Source: Mangifera indica
Taxonomy: Eukaryota > Streptophyta > Magnoliopsida > Sapindales > Anacardiaceae
DNA length: 64,000 bases
Assembly (NCBI RefSeq): GCF_011075055.1
Contig: NC_058147.1
Coordinates: forward strand, 15,895,622 to 15,959,621
Reading direction: 5' to 3'
The stretch's first letter is position 1, and each line of letters begins with the position of its first letter. Shown here one piece after another: positions 1 through 10,201 of this stretch. The notes beneath the pieces are model-generated. The model was not told where the DNA came from, ran no database searches, and worked only from the letters and a program-made list of their open reading frames with translations. The position numbers and the translations under genes are program-made.

Positions 1-790
1 TGTAGGCCAAGATTCAATAGCCTTAACCTTTTCATTATCAACCTCAATACCATGCTCGCTAACAACATAACCTAAAAATGTAACCTTAGGCACACAAAAC
101 ATACATTTAGCAAGCTTAGCATGCAACTTTTGCGCACGCAAAACACAAAAAACAGATCTCACATGCAAAATGTGGTCTTTAAGTGATTTGCTATACACAA
201 GTATATCATTAAAATAGACAACAACGAATTTGCCAATAAATTCATGCAAAACATGGTTCATCAAGTGCATGAACGTACTAGGAGCATTAGTTAACCCAAA
301 AGGCATCACTAACCACTCATATAAACCATATTTTGTTTTAAAGGCAGTTTTCCATTCATCTCCTTCTTTCATTCTAATTTGATGATAACCAGCCATTAAA
401 TCAATTTTAGAGAATATACGTGCACCATGCAATTCATCTAACATATCATCTAAACGAGGAATAGGATGGCGATACTTTATAGTGATTTTGTTGATGGCGC
501 GACAATCAACACACATACGCCATGATCCATCCTTTTTTGGCACCAATAGAACAGGAATGACACATGGGCTCATGCTTTCTTTAATCAACCCTTTTGACAA
601 CAACTCATCCACTTGACGTTGTAACTCCTTTGTTTCTTCGGGATTGCTCCTATAAGCTGGGCGATTTGGAATTTGTGCTCCAGGAATGAGGTCAATTTGA
701 TGTTCTATCCCCCTCAATGGCGGCAAACCATCAGGCATGGATTCGGGAAACAAATCTTCAAATTCCTGCAACAAAGCTTGAAAAGAACTA
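1..790 (-). pseudogene. Family A reverse transcriptase (partial, mutated active site)
   Basis: The minus strand encodes the N-terminal and palm parts of a Ty3/gypsy reverse transcriptase. Visible are a [20 protein letters not shown] block (about 560-500), the [10 protein letters not shown] block (about 455-420), a [17 protein letters not shown] block (about 395-345), [19 protein letters not shown] (about 325-265) and the catalytic box near 215. The box reads YFND instead of YFDD: the first catalytic aspartate codon has become AAT (Asn). The frame is open to about 790 but is not the frame of the gag-protease ORF upstream, so a frameshift lies between. Loss of the aspartate would abolish polymerisation if the element were otherwise intact. 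Confidence 0.85.
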
Positions 791-917
791 GGGAGAGAAG
801 AGAGAATTGAGTTAGATTCAAAAGATAAACACGCATCCTTGAATACTAATAGTATTAAAGGCTGCCTTGTTAAATAAGCCTTTCGAACCTCACTCCCTCT
901 TGCATAAAAATTGCCTT

Positions 918-1973
918 TTACCTCTTTTTTGCCACTCTTTGCACACTATTCTCTCCTTTTGCATGCGCACTCTCATGAATTTTTTTCTCACTGCGCATCC
1001 TCTCTACTTGCTCTCCTTTTTCCTCTCTATTTGCACACCTCTCTTGGCTTTTCGCACAGCTCTCCTTTTGCTTGTGCATCTTTTCTTTTCCATGTGCACT
1101 CTCACATTCACTCAAAGTTTTTTGATCTTCGTATACTTCTTTAGGCGTCATAGGTAACAAGTTGACATGTCTACCATTCATGTTGAATGAATATCGGTTA
1201 GAATACCCATCATGTATAACACGCCTATCATATTGCCAAGGGCGTCCCAATAATATGTGACTAGCATGCATAGGTACTACATCACATAAAACCTCATCAT
1301 GATAACGCCCAATAGAGAATAAAATTAATGCTTGCCTCGTGACCTTAATATCCCCACTATTATTCAACCATTGCAACCTATAAGGTCTAGGATGTTTAGT
1401 TGTTTTCAACCCCACTTTATCAACTAAACCAACATTAACAACATTAGTGCAGCTACCACCATCAATAATCATACTACACAATTTATTATCTATCATGCAT
1501 CTAGTATAAAAGATATTTTCGCGTTGTACCTCATCCTCCTTAGCTTGCATGTTTAGAGCACGCCTTGCAACCAACGTGAAAATTGGTCCTTTAAGGGCTG
1601 GTTCATCGCCCTCTTCTTCTGAAACATCCTCCAATGGTGGTATATCACTCAAGTCATCATCATCCTCGCTCCCATCTTCACTCACCACCTCCCCATTGCG
1701 TAAGGTCATCACCTTTGCATTTGGATATTGTGCAGCTTTATGTCCGTATCCCAAGCACCTAAAGCATTGTATATCACGTGATTTACCCTTGGATTTGTCA
1801 TCCTTTGGTTGCATTTTTGGTGTAGTGAGCTCTTTATTTTTGCTTTGATCAGATCTGCCCTTATTTGTATTTGCATCACCTCCCTTGTTCCCTTTCCAAT
1901 TCGGCTTCCATGATGTTGGGGTCGAAATAGCCTTGGTTTTTGATCTTAGTTGTTTTTCAATCTTGGTTGCCAT
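918..1973 (-). pseudogene. Family A gag C-terminus and aspartic protease
   Basis: This is a 351-codon open stretch on the minus strand. Near the N-terminus is a retroviral-type zinc knuckle, CFRCLGYGHKAAQY, in which the last cysteine of CX2CX4HX4C is replaced by tyrosine. An acidic linker rich in E/D/S follows, then the protease active site IIDGGSCTNVV (DGG in place of the usual DSG/DTG) and the flap/C-terminal block HILLGRPWQYDRRV typical of plant gypsy proteases. The segment is in the same frame as the gag ORF at 2163-2702; the two are separated only by a TGA near 2162 and a TAA near 1976, so they are one gene broken by nonsense changes. Beyond 918 the frame is lost before the RT. Confidence 0.85.
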
Positions 1974-2162
1974 GTGTTACATATCCTCAAAATCTACATA
2001 ATGATGCAACTCAACAAGGTTAGCAATATCACGGTTCAAACTTGAAAGAAAACGTGCCATAGTAGCTTCCCTATCCTCCTCAATGTTGGCTCGAATCATG
2101 GCCATCTCCATCTCTTGGTGATATTCTTCAACACTATTGGATCCTTGATTCAACCTTTGTAA

Positions 2163-2702
2163 TCAATTGTACAGCTCCTTATAGTAGTGTTGCCTCATGA
2201 TTGTTTTCATCTCAAACCATGAAGAAACAGGACCTTCTCCGCTTCTACGCCTAGTTGAGGTAAATTGATCCCACCATACACTAGCATAGTCGGTGAATTC
2301 AACGGCTGCTAATTTCACCTTCTTCTCTTCGGTGTAGTTATGGCACTCAAATACACGCTCTACCTTCTTCTCCCACTCTAAATATGCCTCTGGATCATTT
2401 TTACCACGGAAAGCTGGAATCTTCATTTTGATTGAACCTAAATTCCCATCTTTTGATTTGCCTTTGTTGGAACGTGTAGATCCTTCTTCTTCAATCTCCC
2501 CTTCTAAATCATCAAAGAGGCTACGTTTTGTGTCTCTTATCTTGCCACAGCTAGGGGTACCTTGTTCCAACCTTTCCAACCTTTCTTGGACATTACGGTT
2601 TTCACTCCTCATGTCCTCTTGTTGTAACATCATCTTCTGTAACATTCCTTGTATTGCTTCTAAGGTAACTTTCTCCTTAGGGTCCATGATGTAAACCTGC
2701 AA
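2163..2702 (-). pseudogene. Family A gag N-terminus
   Basis: A 179-codon open frame on the minus strand starts with an ATG near the end of the leader. It carries a glutamine-rich coiled-coil-like start (LEAIQGMLQKMM and following), then the retrotransposon gag core with FRGKNDPEAYLEWEKKVERV and ASVWWDQF, the typical plant gypsy gag signature. A TGA interrupts it within the YKELYN block; homologous gag sequence continues downstream in the same frame to about 1976, where a second stop lies just before the next open stretch. The start is plausible because it follows the leader and matches the gag start of related elements. Structural capsid precursor; not functional here. Confidence 0.85.
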
Positions 2703-2879
2703 GAAAAACGTTAGAAAACACCTATTCTAACACTCTCTCACGTGTTTTCGCTCAAATGTGTTTGCAATACTCTAATACGCTCACCAAAACAATCACACAT
2801 AGAATTTCCCCTTAGAGTTCTTATTTGAGTTGACCTTTACTACTCACTTTCTAAAGAGAATTACAAATTAAAGTCCCTT

Positions 2880-2990
2880 GACAATTAGAGCTAACAAAAA
2901 AAAATTAAATTATGGCCTTTGAATTTTTTTTTTTTGCCTTTCTTTTTTTTTTTTCGTTTTTTTTTTTGTTCTTTTTTTTTTTTTTGGATG
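2880..2990. repeat. T-rich low-complexity tract in the family A leader
   Basis: Runs of 9-15 T broken by single C, G or A residues lie in the untranslated leader between the primer site and gag, that is, A-rich in the element's own sense. A shorter T14 run is at 3220-3233. Nothing coding is seen between 2703 and 3286. Confidence 0.8.
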
Positions 2991-3286
2991 ACTAATTAAC
3001 ACTAAAACTCTTAGCTAAATAGATCTGGAAGCCTTCGAACACCTCTTGAAGCTTGGATCATGATATGTGATTTTGGTGATACTTGATGCAAATCGGCAAA
3101 GAATGGAACTTTGGTGCTTTTGCGGCTCCTCTTGATTTGATGTTGCCCAAACCACTTGTATGAAGAATTTTGACGTTGAATTTGCTACTGCCAAATCACT
3201 TGATGATGAATAATGCAATTTTTTTTTTTTTTATATTGATGCACGAACACAAGACTAAAGGTTACGTAGCTTATACTAGACCCAAT

Positions 3287-3298
3287 GCTCTAATACCA
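3287..3298 (-). other. Primer-binding site of family A (initiator Met tRNA)
   Basis: On the minus strand this reads TGGTATTAGAGC, one mismatch from TGGTATCAGAGC, the complement of the 3' end of plant initiator methionine tRNA. It lies three bases inside the LTR end, as expected for the minus-strand DNA primer. Confidence 0.85.
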
Positions 3299-3301
3299 AA
3301 C

Positions 3302-4167
3302 TGATACAACCCTTGCTAATCGATCTAACAAGAACTATAACAATCTCTTGGAATCTTGCCCAAAGATCTATCTAGCATAAACCAAAAGAATTAGAACCCT
3401 CTTGTTATCTAACAACAAGGAACTCTAATTATCGAAGAAAGAATTCAAAACTTTCTCAAGAAATGAATTCAAAGAAAACTCTCACAAGAACTTTGGAGAA
3501 ATTCGGAATTTTGGATTAAAATCAAGTTCCCATAATCTTGAGTTTAATACATGTATTTATGTTGCTTCTAACCCTAAAAAACGAAATAAATCCTTTAAAA
3601 AAAAGGAAAATAACAACTCATGACAACTAAGCACTCTCCTAATTAAACTAGGATTCCTAGTTAAACTAGGATAACAATTAGATAATAACTAAACAAGCTT
3701 TCCTAATTAAACTAGGATAACAACTAGATAATAACTAATCACAAAAGGGCTAGTTGAATTGATGTGACTTGGGCTTCCATATGCATATTTGACTAAGCCC
3801 AACATGTGCTCCTTGCTGCCCTTAGACCAATTCATGTATTTGGGCTCCTTGTGTTAAAGTAAGCTCTTTTAATTCTTCAAATTGAATTAAATGCACAAGC
3901 CTTGAACTACACTCCATGCTTGTCATGTCGTTGACCATGAGTTCCCTTTTGACTTCACTTGGACTCTTTCCCATAAGCTCCAAATGGCTTTGAACAAGCC
4001 CAATGATTGCCGCTTTCATCTTCTTGGCTCTTGCTCGTGTAATTGGGCCTCCGTCATAGCTCAATGGATCCAACTTCTTCGTGTTTGTTGAAGTAGAATT
4101 TGAACCTCCATCGTTATGCTTCCCCATGTGCGAATTTGGTGAAGTTATCCCTTGATCATTCGCATCA
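3302..4167 (-). repeat. 5' LTR of family A (866 bp)
   Basis: The LTR begins TGATGCGA and ends GTATCA on the minus strand (TG...CA). Its boundaries are confirmed by a solo copy of the same LTR at 35252-36126. The start of the LTR carries an in-frame coding tail (GPITRARAKKM and following), so a reading frame from LINE L1 runs across the junction at 4167/4168 into it. The inner end abuts the tRNA primer site. Confidence 0.92.
3822..4167 (-). other. LTR-encoded polyprotein tail of family A
   Basis: Within the LTR the minus strand carries an open frame with GGPITRARAKKMKAAIIGL, a serine/lysine-rich segment and a leucine-rich end, stopping at 3822. The same tail occurs in the solo LTR at 35781-36120. 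A related tail (GPITRSRVKKMQQALVGL) is encoded at the 3' end of element C2, directly downstream of its integrase C-terminal region. I infer that the polyprotein of this family normally ends inside the 3' LTR; this copy, in the 5' LTR, is not in its coding context. Confidence 0.7.
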
Positions 4168-7100
4168 GATATGGTGTTTTTGATTTCCAAAAGGGTTGTA
4201 GAATTCATCAACGGCCATTTCCATGCATTTTCCTCAATCACCTCCTTTACCTTGCAATGCAACGGTAGCCTTGAGTCATATACCACCCTAGGACCATATT
4301 TATCAATAAGGGGTCCTAAAGGATGCCAATTGTCATGCCAAAGGTGAGTATTCTGCCCATTTCCCACAATTTTCTGGATTTTTCCCTTAATGCTTTTCCT
4401 AAGCAAAAACAATTTCCTCCAAACCCAAGAGCAATTGCCATTTAGTTTAACCACCCAAAAACTTTTGTTTCTAAGCCGATTATCATTGATCCAATCAGCC
4501 CATAAAGAGGTACCAGCTTTTTGAAGGAGTTTCCAAATATGCTTCATCATAGCGGCCTTGTTCCAAGCTTTACTTTTCATAATACCCAAGCCTCCTTCCT
4601 CTCTTGGAAGACAAATCTCATCCCAAGCAATCTTTGCCTTCTTGCTACAGGTTATGTCTCCACTCCAAAGAAAATTTCTAAGGTAGCCATCAATTACCTC
4701 GTGTACTTTTGCTGGGAGAATAAAAGTTGAAGACCAATATACTTGGATGCTAAAAAGAATAGCCTTAATGAGAATAAGTCTTCCAGCATAAGAAAGGAAT
4801 TTACTTTTCTAATAGGAGATTCTAGCCACAATCTTGTCAATGAGGGGTTTGCAATCATCAACTTTCAGTTTGGAGGTTATCATAGGGACTCCAAGGTACT
4901 TGAAAGGAAGTGTACCTAACACAATGCCGAGGATAGATTTAAGGCGCTTAGCTTTAGCGTTATTGACTCCCGAAAGGTAAATATTGCTTTTGGTCAGATT
5001 TGTTCTAAGTCCGGACCATGAATGGAAACAATCTAATACCTCCTTCATTAGAGATATGGAATCCACATCCGCCCTACAAAATATCATGAGGTCATCAGCA
5101 AACCATAACTGTGTAATATTATTTTTCTTACACTTCCAATGATGGCTGAAACGATCATTCTCCTTTAATTCACTAAGCATGCAAGAGAGCACCTCCATGG
5201 CCATAACAAAAAGGTGTGAAGAGAGTGGATCCCCTTGCCTTAAACCTCTAGTACTTTTGAAGAAGCCAACAAGTTCACCATTTAGGCCCACTGAAAACAT
5301 AGGACTAGAGATGCAAGTCCTTATCCAACTAATGAATTTTTGTGGCGTATCAATGGTATCAAGGACAGCAAGCAAGAAGTCCCAATTTAAGCTGTCATAA
5401 GCTTTCATGATGTCAATCTTTAATGCACATTTCTTTTCATGAGTGTCCTTTTGGTAGTTATGCATAAGCTCTTGGCATAATAGAATGTTTTCACCAATGC
5501 AACAGCCTCCCACAAAGGCACCTTGAGCTTTGTTGATAAACTGCGGAAGTATGACTTTGAGGCGATTTGCCATGATTTTGGTGATGTATTTGTACAATGT
5601 ATTGCAACAAGCAATAGGCCTAAAATCCTTACAAAGAGAAGGGTTAGAAACCTTTGGAACAAGAGTAAGGATGGTGCAATTTACCTCTTTTAAAAGATGG
5701 CCCGTTTTGAAGAAATGCTTGATGGCCTTTACAACATCATCACCAACTATGTTCCATGCAGCCTTGAAAAAACATACACCATATCCATCCAGACACGGGG
5801 CTTTGTTATTATCCATGGCAAAAATGGTTTCTTTGATCTCCTCCGCTGAAATATCTCTTATGAGCATATCCTTTTCCTCACCTCCAATCCGGAATTTGAC
5901 TAACTTTTTGAGCTTTTCAAGATCCACATTAGAATGCTCATTTCCGTTTAGGACAGATTTGAAATGTTCCACAAATTCCTCCTTGACCTCCTCCATGTCG
6001 TGTACAAAAGATCCATCCTCTCTTTGGATCCCATAGATAGAGTTCCTATTCCTTCTACCTTTGATGCTCTTGAAGAAGAACTTTGTATTTTGATCACCTT
6101 CCTTTAACCAATGAACTTTTTATTTTTGTCTAGCCAAGGATTCCTCCGCTAAAGAGAGGGATCTATAGGCTTCTAAACTGAATTTTTCCTCTCGTGCAAG
6201 TTCCTCATCCAAGGGGCTTATCCGGAGGAGCTCTTGGATGTTTTCAAGTTGCCTTCTAGCTTCTAACACTCTTTAGGATATGTGGCCAAAAGACTCCTTA
6301 TTGAACTTTTTTAACTCAACTTTCAGTTTTTTAAGTTTGCTTATCACATTGAACATGGGGCTGCCTTGAGCTTCTTGGTTCCAAACTTCAGCAACAATGT
6401 TAAGAAAGTTTTCATGGTGTGTCCATAGATTGAAGAATTTAAAAGGAACGTTCCTACAATCTTCTATGGTTCCCATTCTAACCATGCAAGGAGAGTGATC
6501 GGATATAGAGGGATTGAGGAAATGAGCCATAGCATTTGGGAATATATCCTTCCAAGAATCATTAATAAGGGCCCTATCTAGTTTACATGCAATCCTTCTC
6601 TCACCATCTTCACTACGGTTGCTCCAAGTTAGGAGATGACCCATGAATCTTAGATCATCCAATTCGACATCCCTCATGCAATTCCTAAGGTCCTCACAGT
6701 AGTAATTACCCCAAGTTGCCCCACCAACCTTTTCTTAAGGGTGTTTAATAGCATTAAAATCTCCCAATATAATCCAAGGGGAGTTTTGCATCATGTGGGA
6801 TTTATTTATGAGACTACTCCAAAGAACCTTCCTCTCCATAGGATTATTGCTGCCATAGACTATTGTCAAGCCAATACTAGTGTTTTCCCTTACAAGCTTC
6901 ACATCACAATGCATGTATTGGGCATCATCCGCAATAACATTGAGTCTAATAGTAGCTTTATTCCATCCAATCCATATTCTGCTGATAGAACCATCCCTCT
7001 CATTACTACAATGTTCCCAACCTTCCCAAATACTAGAGCATACTCTATTAACATTAGTACATCGTACTTTTGTTTCAAGAATAGCCATGATATGATATCA

Positions 7101-7189
7101 ATCTTATTTTGCAAAATGAATCTACTAATCTCCTTTTGTTTGATAGGAGCATTTAGGCCTCTAATGTTCCAGCATGCTAAATTGGTCAT
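4168..7189 (-). pseudogene. LINE L1 ORF2: endonuclease and reverse transcriptase (decayed)
   Basis: ORF2 starts at 7189 (MTNLACWNIRGLN). The apurinic-like endonuclease shows LETKV (about 7075), IVYGSN (about 6860), WIILGDFNA (about 6755) and SDHSP (about 6500). The reverse transcriptase is mostly in one open stretch, 5996-4809: AMDNNKAPCLDGYG, AQGAFVGG, IDIMKAYDSLNWD, RGLRQGDPLS, the catalytic FADD (about 5100) and FKYLGVP. The zinc-binding C-terminal region (WNKAAMMKHIWK, WRKLFLLRKSIKGK, LWHDNWHPLG) follows at 4720-4168. At least four breaks are visible: a frameshift near 7089, a stop near 6735, a loss of frame between 6273 and 5996, and one near 4809. Enzymatic for target-primed reverse transcription in the family; inactive here. 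Confidence 0.88.
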
Positions 7190-8775
7190 TTAGGAGAGTT
7201 AATGGGGGAAGAGTTCCTCCTTTGCTTCACCAATCTCCTCCGCTGAGATTTGCTTAGAATGTCACCCTTGTCCCTTTTGAAATCCACCTCATCAACCTTG
7301 ATTTTGCCTCCAAAGTGATTAATTGCTGGAGATTCACAAAGATCATGATCTGTAGTTTCATCCTTTGAAAGATTCTCCTCCACCTGCTCCAAATTTGTAG
7401 GTACGGCTACATTTGATATCATGTTGCTAGATGAGGATGCACCATGATTTGAGTCCAATATATTAGATGGGACTAATTTTTCATGTGTCTCATCTAAAAT
7501 GATAACCTTCCCTGCATTTTGAGCAACCTTAGTTTCGCAAGTTTCATTGGTGGCTAAGGCTACAAATTTGTTATTATTCAATGCCCCCATACTCTTGTCA
7601 TTGTTCTCCTTTCCAATCACTAGCTTTCTCCATGGGGTCTCTAAGTATACTCTACCATTCCCATTGTTAGTCTCTATAGTTTGGTGAGTTCCATAATTTT
7701 CCATCCCTACCTTTGTACCTGTAGCTTTCTCCGTACTAGTCTCCTTTTTTCCTTTATACATGCTAAATTTCCCTTTTTCAGTCTCTCCTTTTTCCACTCT
7801 CCTTTTGCACTCTTCATTTCCATGACCAAACATGTTACACAAGTTGCATTTTAATGGTTTCCAAGCATACTCCAACCGAATTGCAACCTTTTCTTTGGTT
7901 GGTAGTACAAGCTCCAATTTATCCGGGAAATCATGGTTGACGCTAATCTCCACACAAATACGTGCATACTCCAGTCTACTCCCTTCCTCCGTGACTGAAT
8001 CTACATAGAGGGGGCGGCCTAGGACGCTAGCAATATGGCTAAAACCCTTCAAACTCCAAAATTCCAATGGAATTCCATAGAATTTTACGCACACTACTAT
8101 TTTCTTTATGTTTTCCGCCACCATTGAAAGATTTTTTTCCCATCTCCTAACAAAAAGGGGTTGTCCTCCAATCATCCATGTCTCCTCTTCCAAGACTTTC
8201 ATCATACCCTCATCATCCTTGAATTTTGGAAGATAAACTCCCATTCCGGTGGATATAATATCATCAAGCCCATAGTTGGACCAATGGCAGATTGCATACC
8301 TTTTGACAAGAAGAAAAGGCATCCTTCTACCCATAAAGAAACCTATAGCACACTTCTCCCATCTCTTTGCACCTTCATCCGCAACTTCAAGAGGAGGGGA
8401 AATGGAGTATTTCCCTCTAGCAAGGTTTTCTGTAGGGGGAAAATATTCAAGCTTCTGGTTTGATGATTGTTTCTCCTTAAATAAGTTGTTCCAAGAGCGT
8501 TTGCCTTCAGCAGTCGGTTCCGAGGAAGTGGTCACCGGAAAAGACCCTTCCAGTGTCTTGGAGGAGGAGGATTCAGGAGAGGTCCCTTCTTTGCAAGACT
8601 CCTTTTTGGAAGCAAGTGATGCATTTCCTTCAGCATTATCGGATTTGAGTGAAAGGTTTTCATGGAGTTTTAGGCAAGAGGTAATGCAAGTTGGCAAGGA
8701 TATTTCCTTGTTTGACATATCTTTTTTCAAAGAGAATAGCCAAAAAAAGGAAGAAGAACAGCCTATGCAAGGCAC
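7186..8775 (-). CDS. LINE L1 ORF1 protein (DUF4283 / CCHC zinc knuckle), intact frame
   Basis: A 529-codon uninterrupted frame. After a low-complexity serine-rich N-terminus comes RSWNNLF (near residue 90), then a DUF4283-type domain (roughly residues 125-275: GFFMGRRMPFLLVKRY, GGQPLFVRRWEKNL, YGIPLEFWSLKG, SRLEYARICVEI), a CCHC knuckle CNLCNMFGHGNEEC at about 310-323 and a basic, low-complexity C-terminus. The layout matches plant LINE ORF1 proteins, which bind the element RNA. The start is uncertain: the first Met precedes a hydrophobic stretch, and a start near residue 20 would fit too. The stop overlaps the ORF2 start (ATGA). Surviving open despite a dead ORF2 suggests modest age. Confidence 0.85.
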   Translation of the reverse strand: MPCIGCSSSFFWLFSLKKDMSNKEISLPTCITSCLKLHENLSLKSDNAEGNASLASKKESCKEGTSPESSSSKTLEGSFPVTTSSEPTAEGKRSWNNLFKEKQSSNQKLEYFPPTENLARGKYSISPPLEVADEGAKRWEKCAIGFFMGRRMPFLLVKRYAICHWSNYGLDDIISTGMGVYLPKFKDDEGMMKVLEEETWMIGGQPLFVRRWEKNLSMVAENIKKIVVCVKFYGIPLEFWSLKGFSHIASVLGRPLYVDSVTEEGSRLEYARICVEISVNHDFPDKLELVLPTKEKVAIRLEYAWKPLKCNLCNMFGHGNEECKRRVEKGETEKGKFSMYKGKKETSTEKATGTKVGMENYGTHQTIETNNGNGRVYLETPWRKLVIGKENNDKSMGALNNNKFVALATNETCETKVAQNAGKVIILDETHEKLVPSNILDSNHGASSSSNMISNVAVPTNLEQVEENLSKDETTDHDLCESPAINHFGGKIKVDEVDFKRDKGDILSKSQRRRLVKQRRNSSPINSPK

Positions 8776-9244
8776 AACAGTTTAAGTTTCACAGAAAAGC
8801 AAAGCACAACAGTCTATGTACCACTAAAAATGGGAAGAAAACAGCTCTGGAAAAGAAAAAGGTCTGCTGCATACACCAAAAAGGAAAGAAACACAAAAGA
8901 AAAATAAAGCTGGAAATTTGAATTTTTAGAGGAAAAATTATGAAAACCGCCAAGAAAGAAGGTGGAAAACAAGAGCAAGTTTTTCACCGGAGAAAAGCAA
9001 ACTGGAAATGAGAACAAGGTACTATGGTAAACACGGTAAACAAAAGAAAAAGGAGAGGAGAGAAAGGAACTAAGGCAAAGATTACACAAAACTGAAACTA
9101 AAGCTAAAAAGAAGTGAAATGAAAGGATGACCGAAAAGTGAAAACAAAGAAAGAAACAGCTATAAGGGGATGAGCCGGTGACCAAGGGGGTCTCCGGACA
9201 GGAGATTAGTGCCGGAAGGGTCACCAACCAGGGGGGGGGGGGGG
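8776..9244 (-). other. LINE L1 5' UTR
   Basis: About 470 bp of non-coding sequence lies upstream of ORF1, pyrimidine-rich on the minus strand and starting with C14 followed by TGGTTGGTGACCC. A related stretch precedes ORF1 of LINE E (GGTTGGTGTCCC near 42422), which supports the assignment. Such 5' UTRs hold the internal promoter in LINEs; I see no defined promoter motif. Confidence 0.65.
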
Positions 9245-9278
9245 TGGTGTTTGAATGGTGGAAAAGTTAAAAGGAAAG

Positions 9279-10201
9279 GGACCTTTGAAGCCAAGAAGAA
9301 TGAAGTTCTAGCAAATCCCAAGCCAAATGAAGCATTGCACCTTCAATTTTGGCCCAAAATCACTTTTGGGTATAGTCTTATTACATGCACCCAAGATCCA
9401 AGTGAATAGCTTGCTCCAATTAATCCAAAAGTGTGACTTTGGAAGTCCATCAATGGCTCAAATGTCCAAACATCATTTTGAGAAGCCCAAAGAGTCCAAA
9501 ATTGGGTTTTAGTTATATTGGAATTAAATTAGAATTTGGTTGTTTTAGTTAGGAAACATAATTCCTAAAGTTAAGGAAAAGACAACTAACTTTTGTCTTT
9601 AGTTTATTACTATGCATGAGCTTGGTTTAGAATGCATGACTTAGCTTAATTCAAGGGATTTTTGTATTAAAAAATTAATAGGTTTTGTATTGGAAAGTCC
9701 ATTTTTGCCACCACTTCTTCCTTATATAAAGGGTGGCCATGCTTTTGTAGGAGTTTAGTTTTTTAATTTTATGAAACATTGAATCAAAAGCTTGTCAGCT
9801 TTTCTTCTCTACTTTCCTTTATCCAATTCATTCTTGGTGGAAGACCCCTAGGTTGGCAGAATCTCCCTTATGCCTTGGTTAATGTTTTTGTTTTCCTTAA
9901 AAATCCAAATTTGAATGCATGTGTATGTATTGAAGTTGCATGGCAGAGAGTTACAAGACAATTACAGTTTTGCCACTACCTTTGTCACTCATTTTGACTG
10001 CCTTATTTTATGAGTTATGATTATTGTCATAGCTTGATAGAAAGTTCTTTGAGTCCTCTTTGCATTGATAAAACTTCGGTGTGAATTGGAGATCAGTTGG
10101 ATGGTTAAATTTGAAAAAGAAAAAAATTACCCAACCATATGAACATTGATTCCAGGATTTGTGTTGTGTGTTATTACATTAGTTTGATGAAAATACACTA
10201 G
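9279..10201 (+). repeat. Solo LTR relic of family D type, 5' truncated
   Basis: The plus strand matches the family D LTR from TTTGAAGCCAAGAAGAATG (compare 38440-38460 on the minus strand) to a degraded end GATGAAAATACACTA. The first 65 or so bases of the LTR are missing next to the LINE L1 5' end. A TATA-like TTATATAAAGGG is at about 9723-9734. The tail of the LTR-encoded polyprotein (FEAKKNEVLANPK) is readable at 9270-9407. No TSD is found, consistent with truncation. Confidence 0.75.

Larger units (their letters stand above)
1..4167 (-). mobile_element. Ty3/gypsy LTR retrotransposon, family A (5' part; runs off the window)
   Basis: Read on the minus strand, the order is 5' LTR (3302-4167), tRNA primer site (3287-3298), T-rich leader (2703-3286), gag (about 2702-1700), aspartic protease (about 1550-1170) and reverse transcriptase (about 700-1). 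RNase H, integrase and the 3' LTR lie beyond position 1. The element sits in LINE L1: LINE reading frame resumes at 4168, directly after the LTR terminus. The candidate target-site copy next to the LTR is GATAT (4168-4172); its partner is off the window. In-frame stops, a frame break near 870-917 and a mutated RT catalytic motif show it is defective. The gag-protease-RT order is typical of plant Ty3/gypsy. Confidence 0.9.
4168..9244 (-). mobile_element. Non-LTR retrotransposon (LINE) L1, 5' complete, interrupted by element A
   Basis: Read on the minus strand, this has a 5' UTR (9244-8776), an intact ORF1 (8775-7186) and a decayed ORF2 with endonuclease, reverse transcriptase and the start of the C-terminal zinc-binding region, cut at 4168 by the family A LTR. 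The rest of ORF2 and the 3' UTR should lie on the far side of element A, beyond the window. ORF1 and ORF2 overlap by four bases (ATGA at 7189-7186). The 5' end is placed at the G14/C14 run (9231-9244) because the next bases belong to an LTR relic and because LINE E has a similar 5' UTR (GGTTGGTG near both starts). Confidence 0.9.

Noticed and set aside
867..1157. Hydrophobic 96-codon plus-strand ORF (possible membrane peptide)
   Set aside because: It is the complement of the charged, low-complexity gag-protease linker of element A; lysine/glutamate-rich coding strands give leucine/phenylalanine-rich shadows.
1549..1848. Plus-strand ORFs at 1549-1848, 2428-2694, 8276-8785 and 9209-9409
   Set aside because: All are opposite-strand or LTR-frame shadows of retrotransposon coding sequence.
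4168..4172. Confirmed TSD for element A (GATAT)
   Set aside because: Only one side is in the window, so it is noted as a candidate and not claimed.
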